From positions 1,364,001 through 1,428,000 of the forward strand of contig NW_026515428.1 in the NCBI RefSeq assembly GCF_014898815.1: DNA of 64,000 nt, given 5' to 3'. Source of the DNA: Panonychus citri (Eukaryota; Arthropoda; Arachnida; Trombidiformes; Tetranychidae). Below, one piece after another: positions 58,001 to 64,000 of the stretch; the stretch's first letter is position 1; every line of letters begins with the position of its first letter. The position numbers and the translations under genes were made by a program. The notes beneath the pieces are model-generated. The model was given only the letters and a program-made list of their open reading frames with translations, had not been told where the DNA came from and did not search any database.

Positions 58001-61000
58001 TGGTCACTGGCCACGGAACAAATACAACTAAGAATTCGTGACTGTTGAAAGAGAAAAGGTAAAGAATAGTCAGTATTTAGAACTTTTCGAGTTTTCCTTT
58101 CAATTTTACTTACACTACAATCTTTTGGAGGAACTAAAAGTTGAGTTATTTCACCAGCATGAACGGAGAAACGATATAATAAAGTTCCAGCATAAAGATC
58201 CCATAAACAGACCGAAAAGTCAACTCCCCCTGAGACTAGATGTTGAATCTGATATCGAGAATCAACATGATGAGGATAAAGGAGACAAGTAACTTTTCCT
58301 GAATGTCCATAAAGAACCTGATATTGTGGCCAATTATCATTGACCGATTGAGATGATTGTGAATGAAGAAGTTGCAATTTAAGTGTTTGCGTTGCAGGTA
58401 CAATAATGATGGTACCATCTTCTCGACCGACAATTAAAGTCCCTTGCATGGGAAGAAAAACGCTTGCAGTTACTTTAACATCCGGATGATCACCAGAATT
58501 CTGAGTCCAAGAACAAGTATAAAAAGAGAGAGAGAGAGAAAGAGAGCAAAATATAATTAACATAAATTTGATAACTTCTAAATGATGAATGATAAATGAA
58601 AAGAAGAAAAAAAAAGTTCTCCAACCAATTGATCCATAATTCCTAATGGACGAGGTTTCATTGATTTCCAGGCATCAGTTAATGAGTAAATATTGTCAGG
58701 TTCATGGTAAACAGGATCACCCTGAGCGATTCCATCGTTGAGAGTAACCCCGTTGATCATTTCATTGGAAATGAACCAAATAGCAATACGACCAAGGGAA
58801 TCGCCTCTGATAAAAACTCGAGTAGGTTGTTGGGATTGCTGTTGTTGTTGTTGTTGGGTGTTGGTTGAAGATGATGAATTTGAAGATCGAACTGGAATGA
58901 GATGATATTGAGTAACTGGAGGACAAAGAAGTCTCTGTAAGGATGGTAGAAAAGAGAAAAATGTTCAAAAATTAACAGATAGAAGAAAAATAAATCGAAT
59001 TTACAATTCAATGAATTAGGTTAATTGTAAATTCACGCAACTTCATCATTCTTTATGGTTAGAATACAATATGGATCAATGACGTGGTTCTTCTTGGATT
59101 GTTCATGGAACTCCTTTCGATCTGGAATACAACTAGACAGCCAAAGTGAAAAATAAACAATAGAAAAAAAGAAGCAATTAGTTAATTGTTTATAACAATG
59201 AGAAAAGAAAAATCAATTAGATTTTAAAATTAGATGTTAAATGAAACAAACAAAAATTAAATTCTGTTGTTAAAATCAAATTGAAAATAAAAAGAGTAAC
59301 ATAAATCGGCAATGGTTTGATAAATGATAGCGAAAGTTAATCAATATAATCAAAAACAGAAAATTATTCATTCTCATTGAAACAAAAAGAATCAACAATT
59401 TTGTGATAAATTAAATGATAAATTGGAAGCAGCAAAGAAAATAAAAAGCAAAAGTTGATTGTTCAATGATTGACTGAATCTAATCAGTGAACAATTAGTG
59501 TATTCAGTTGTATTTATAATCATGTTGTCAGTTATTAGGTGTTTATTATTAATTGTTATTTGGATTCAGGGAGTGGGGGAGTGTTGCAATTAGATTAGTT
59601 TTCAAGCAGAAATAATAAATTAGTAGGAAAAGTAAACATGCAATTGGAAATTTGTGTTAATTGTTATGCGAAAAAAAAAGTAAAAAAAAAAAGTAAAATC
59701 AATGGGTTAATTGTGAAAATAATCATAGTAAACAAATAGTTTGGTTAGTTAATTGTTAGTTTAGAAAACAATCAAATTTAGTCAAACACAAGCAGACTTC
59801 AATTTACCTATGAGCCTTTCCCTTGGGTGAACTAAGGTGGATTTGTGGATTTATGGATTTATGTTATAATACAACAGAAACAACAGAATGATGATGATGA
59901 TGATTAATAAATGATGAAGATGAGAAAGGAAAAGGAAATGAAAAAGAGAAAAAGAGAAAGAGAAAGAGATATAAAGAGAAAGTAGGTTAGAGATGATGAT
60001 GTAAGATGAATAACATGCAATTGATTTTTTTTTGTCAACAATAATCTCCATGATTCTTTGCAGTTCCTTGACTTTAAATCCGATCAATCAAAATTGTATC
60101 AATGAAAATTTTAAAACTTCAACATGATTCAACTTCTTGTGGATTAATAACAATTAGCTAATTTGGTATAAAAGCTGCTGGTCAACAGGAAGAAAGTTAA
60201 TAACAGGATAATAATAAAGGTCCAAGGGATTTGAGGGTAAGAGAGTTTAAGAGAAAATTAAAACCATGATCATCTTTGGAGAGTAATTAATTTCTTTCTT
60301 GGTCCTTTTTTAATTAGCTGGATTAAAAGTGAAAGCAAAGTGAAAACAATCAATGGACAAAATTATCCAAATTGATTGAGTTGCATTTGATTTTTTTTTG
60401 TTCACCGCCTTCAAAATCCTATTGGGTTAACATTCGTCCCTTGAGAACTTACTTTTTCGGTAGTTGATAAATGTAACCTCGACCAGAATCGCTCCAGACT
60501 AAAATTTTCTCAGCCGATAGAAACTCTCCGCCGGCCCAACGTTCGTTACGTTTATTGTCAATCGAAAATAAAAGGGAAAAATCGTGTGCATCGTAAATCT
60601 AAATGATGATGATGATGAGAAAAAGAAAAGACAATTAGAATCAGATGAACATGAATAATGTGTTTTACAATTTTCGATTGATTAGTTAATCCTCTTGTCA
60701 TAATCTTGATACTAAAATATCAGAAATTTTCAGTTGATTTAGTTGAATTTTGTTTACTCAAACTCACACTCATAACAGAAACACATACATACAATAAATC
60801 ACAAGTGATTAATGATTAGTAATTAATAAACAATCGATTGTATTAATGATAATGACAGGATTGTTTTCTGATTTGCTTCTTCTTGCATCATGAATTAAAT
60901 TACGATAAGATTAGATAATTAGGTTGACTGATTAGATGTAACTATTATGAACTGTTGTTATTGATTAGGTGATGAGAGGAGAGGATAGACAAAGTTTATC

Positions 61001-62214
61001 AAAAAAGATGGAGGATTAAAATTAATCAGTGTAACAATAATTAGTTAATTTTATACTAACCTGCCAATATTTGGCACAAACAACAAGAACTGTTGATTGA
61101 TTGTAAGTATTACAAGTTAATTTGAGTGCATTCAATGGTTTAATTTGTTTAAATTCCTGTTCATAGATTGGTTCAGAGCTTCGAGATTCATTTCCAGTGA
61201 GAATCCAAACTTTAACGAAACCCGAAACCGTAAGGCCAATCACATTGTCTGAAAAATAAATACATATTTAAAAGATTAGATGAAAATAATAAGAATAAAT
61301 TAGAAAATTAAGAAATACTAATTATTACAGAATGAGATAGATTAATATAATCTATCACGGAAAGAAAATAAAATAAATAGTAACAACGGATCATTGATTT
61401 AGGACAAAAATAGAAAGAAAAAAATAATTAACTTATAATTACAATGAATATTTTACCTTGAGGTTTACCAGGATAGACAATATCTATTGCTGAAATCCAA
61501 TCAGGATTTACTCGTGATGATAATGTAAACATAATTTGAAGTGTAATCGGATTGATGATCAAAATTTCAGCATAATAACCATTGCAGAAAAGTCGAGTCT
61601 CTCCGTTTCCTTGCATGAGATGGATCTATGGGTGAAAATGAGAAGAAAAATTGACGAAAAATATATTAGTACAAATGAGAAAATATAATATAATAAAGGA
61701 AATTGTCAATTATTCCATAAAAGAAAAAATATAAACAAACGATCCGCCATTTTGGTTATAATAATCAGTTTACCTGCATATGGGTATGAATATATTGTAA
61801 TCTGGTGCTTTCAAGACACTGTCCATCATTTAGATCCCATAGACACATTTCCCTGAAAAGAATGAAAAATAATAAACAAAACAGAACAATTAATAGAATA
61901 GAAAAAGATTACATGAAAAAAAAAATAACTAACCCATCTTCAGATGAGCTGATGATTAAATCATCTTCAGGATTAACTGATCCACTGGAAATACACATGA
62001 TACCAGATGAATGACCAAAAAGCATACATCTTGGTTGAATATTTTTCAAATTGGAATTTAATGAATCCCAAACCAATAACTGACCATCATTACAACCGGT
62101 GACCAAAGTCCTCAGATCACGACCAAGATAAACACAAGAGATACAATGAGTTGGAGCTCGATTACCCCAAAGGGTTATCGGAATAATCAATTGGCTGGAT
62201 AATCCAAGTGGCAT
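55039..62214 (-). CDS. WDR7: WDR7 / Rabconnectin-3 beta
   Basis: Nine exons on the minus strand: 62214-61934, 61852-61774, 61625-61457, 61248-61061, 60598-60453, 59132-59042, 58934-58626, 58500-58114, 58041-55039. They join in frame to 1551 codons including TAA; human WDR7 has 1490 residues. The start MPLGLSSQLIIPITLWG matches the family N-terminus. An N-terminal WD40 propeller is encoded by exons 1-5 (APTHCISCV, EMCLWDLNDG, CAKYWQ). A second propeller follows (KVTASVFLP, GREDGTIIIVPATQT, VTCLLYPHHV, SVASDHSV, DYMVVGCVDGSVYVW). Next comes a helical region with RWQDRCLKVREAAQTLLLAE and SALRRAAIDLLGRGFIVWEP, and last a C-terminal WD40 part ending at the stop. The protein partners Rabconnectin-3 alpha (DMXL) in assembling the V-ATPase, acidifying endosomes and synaptic vesicles. 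A poly-Gln insert (58825-58858) is local. The 3-kb last exon contrasts with the small 5' exons. Confidence 0.95.
59133..60452 (-). other. WDR7 intron 5 (1.3 kb)
   Basis: An AT-rich GT-AG intron with GATGAT and GAAAGA runs near 59885-59985. No exon or element is recognised. Confidence 0.7.
60599..61060 (-). other. WDR7 intron 4 (462 bp)
   Basis: An AT-rich intron with a short GATGAT run next to its acceptor. Nothing else is seen. Confidence 0.75.
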
Positions 62215-62664
62215 TTTAACAAAGGATTTAAGAGAAAATTACAATTTCTAATCAATATCAATAATTAACCTAATCAACAATAACAACAATAAACACACAT
62301 ACACTCTCACACAATCAAGAAAAACTACAAAGAGAGAGAGAGAGAGAGAGACAGGAAGGAAACAAAAATAGACAGAGAGGAAAAACTAAAATTAACCAGA
62401 AGAATATCTCTTATGTTATATGGGAAGAAAACAGTTTCCAATACAGTTATTCACTTTTTTGAAGAACCTTTTGGAAAGGTGGAAATTTCAAATACTATTA
62501 ATGTTCATCTTGGGTGATTAATAATTTTAACAAAATTAAAATAAATCATTAATAACAATTAAAAACAATTAGATAACATTAATTGAAGTTAAACTTAACC
62601 AATTTGATTGAAGAAAAAAAATTTCTTGTTTCAATGTTTACATTTTTTGTCATTTTCTTCAGAA

Positions 62665-62677
62665 CTGTCGCCATCTG
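62665..62677 (-). promoter_or_regulatory. CAGATGGCGACAG motif upstream of WDR7
   Basis: On the minus strand this reads CAGATGGCGACAG, about 450 bp upstream of the WDR7 ATG. It resembles CTCF/YY1-type cores (AGATGGCG) and the CAGATGGCAGCAG at 1583-1595 in the EEIG1 leader. Function is an inference. Confidence 0.3.
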
Positions 62678-63599
62678 TTGTTCTTAATGGGAACTAATCC
62701 AATTTCTTTTTCTTTTTTAATTGTTGATTAATTTTTTTTTCCAATTTCTTTTTAATTAAAACTGTGTAATTAACGATTTAACGTATTCATATGATTGTAA
62801 TGGATTATTGGTAGTTTATTTTTTTCTTCATTTTGTTGGATAAAAAAACTAAAATCAAATTCAAACCCAAACTTGGTAACTATTTAAACCGAGAGATGTC
62901 ATCTTATTGTTCACAATTAACTTCTTAATTGTGATTAGTTAATGATAACTTTAATCTGTTGTTGATAATAATTGAATCTAGAAAAATCAATTTCTCATCA
63001 TGATAGTTTTATAAATAGTTAATTATTCATTGATCAACAATCAACAATTTAATGAGAAATCAATTCCAAAGCTAAAAACAATTGAATCTCAATAACAATT
63101 AACAATATTATCGATTGGTGATCAACAATTAACTTTATATTATTTATAATTATTATAAAAAGAAAATTATAAATAGTAACTTTATGTAGTAATTAAGTTA
63201 ATCAAAATTAATTAATTCTGAACATTTAATTTTCTAAGTGAGAAAAATTTTAATAAACAATAATAAGAATAATTTTTTGTTCTTATTGTTACAAAAAAAA
63301 ACTTACAATTCTCAAAGTTTATCTGTATAATTAATTGTAGTAAATGTCTAAACGCAATTAACTAATCATCGGTGGAGAAAATTAAATGTGATTAACTGAA
63401 TTGGAAACAATTTGTAAAGTTAACTAATTAACTGAAGAATAAGAGATTTAAAACTAAATGATTTTAGATTAACAATGTAATGGAAATGAGAGGAAAATGT
63501 TACTCTTTGTGTTCATTATGTTATTTTGAGAGTCTTTAAATTGAGAAGATGATGAAGATGCTTTTAAGATGATAAATTAAGATGAAGATGGAAAAGGTA

Positions 63600-63627
63600 G
63601 AAAGAAAGAAAGAAAGAAAGAAAGAAA
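63600..63627. repeat. (GAAA)n microsatellite
   Basis: Seven tandem GAAA units. Confidence 0.9.
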
Positions 63628-64000
63628 CTTAAGTGGAATAAGATGAGAAAAGATCATGAAAAGTTCATGGATGTTGATTCTTAACCATTGGTATATGATT
63701 CGAGAAGCCGCTGATTCAACCAATCCCTTTAATCAGTTTCCTTTTGAATTATAGATCTTTTCTCACATCTTCCTTTTTATCATCTTCGTCACAATATTGT
63801 TCATCATCATCATCATTAGAAGATTGATACTTTTCATGGAGAAGATGAGGAAGAAAAAAAGAAGAAGAAAAACCAAAAAAGAAAGAGAAAAAGAAAGAAA
63901 TAAAAGTAAATGGAAATCACTTTCTTCTTCTCCATTAACTCATATGTACATTTCTCTTTCTCTCTCCTCCTTTTTTCCTTTGTTTTCAGAAGAGAGAGAG

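Larger units (their letters stand above)
62215..64000. other. 5' flank of WDR7, no gene seen
   Basis: AT-rich DNA upstream of the minus-strand WDR7 ATG. It contains a (GA)n tract at 62333-62352, the CAGATGGCGACAG motif at 62665-62677, a (GAAA)n tract at 63600-63627 and purine-rich low complexity towards the end. The WDR7 promoter must lie here; no TATA box was identified with confidence. Confidence 0.5.

Noticed and set aside
1..64000. CRISPR array, operon or prokaryotic mobile system
   Set aside because: All genes have GT-AG introns and animal domain families, and no spaced direct-repeat array is present.

Overview
The window is a piece of an AT-rich arthropod-type nuclear genome. The compact exons are joined by introns of about 55-110 bp, but a few introns and one gene-free block are very long and full of low-complexity GATGAT, TCATCA and (GA)n/(CT)n DNA. 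The gene set fits a chelicerate, most likely a mite: a short membrane Dscam-like receptor, a PC7-like proprotein convertase, an EEIG1/FAM102 homologue and an intact WDR7. The species is an inference, not something the sequence proves.

Layout from left to right. 218-667 (+) holds the last two exons of a smoothelin-type calponin-homology gene. 1785-3285 (+) is a complete EEIG1/FAM102 C2-domain gene. 3286-28530 has no recognisable exon and is mostly simple-sequence-rich DNA. 28531-47635 (+) is a Dscam-like adhesion receptor (five Ig, four FN3, one membrane span, a cytoplasmic tail); its signal-peptide start exon was not found and probably lies in the gene-free block. Its 6.9 kb intron (38640-45519) carries mobile DNA: two hAT-type MITEs with interlocking 8-bp target duplications, a Pol III SINE-like unit and a dead IS630/Tc1-mariner-type transposase. 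48275-51685 (+) is a kexin/furin-type convertase, 52277-54136 (+) an intronless BTB and nine-zinc-finger protein, and 55039-62214 (-) a complete nine-exon WDR7/Rabconnectin-3 beta gene.

The genes are independent eukaryotic units and do not form an operon. The Dscam-like receptor, the convertase and WDR7 all act on the cell surface or in the secretory/endosomal route, but their proximity need not mean anything.

Most notable observations: (1) the exact 10-mer AAAGTTCTGA or its complement occurs 11 times between 10.9 and 36.8 kb, in both orientations, around the 5' part of the Dscam-like gene, and I saw no exact copy in the remainder; (2) the paired MITEs; (3) two one- or two-base lesions, in Dscam Ig1 and at a convertase splice junction, that are either assembly errors or real damage; (4) a perfect RFX X-box upstream of the BTB-ZF gene; (5) an ATGA-overlapping uORF in the EEIG1 leader.
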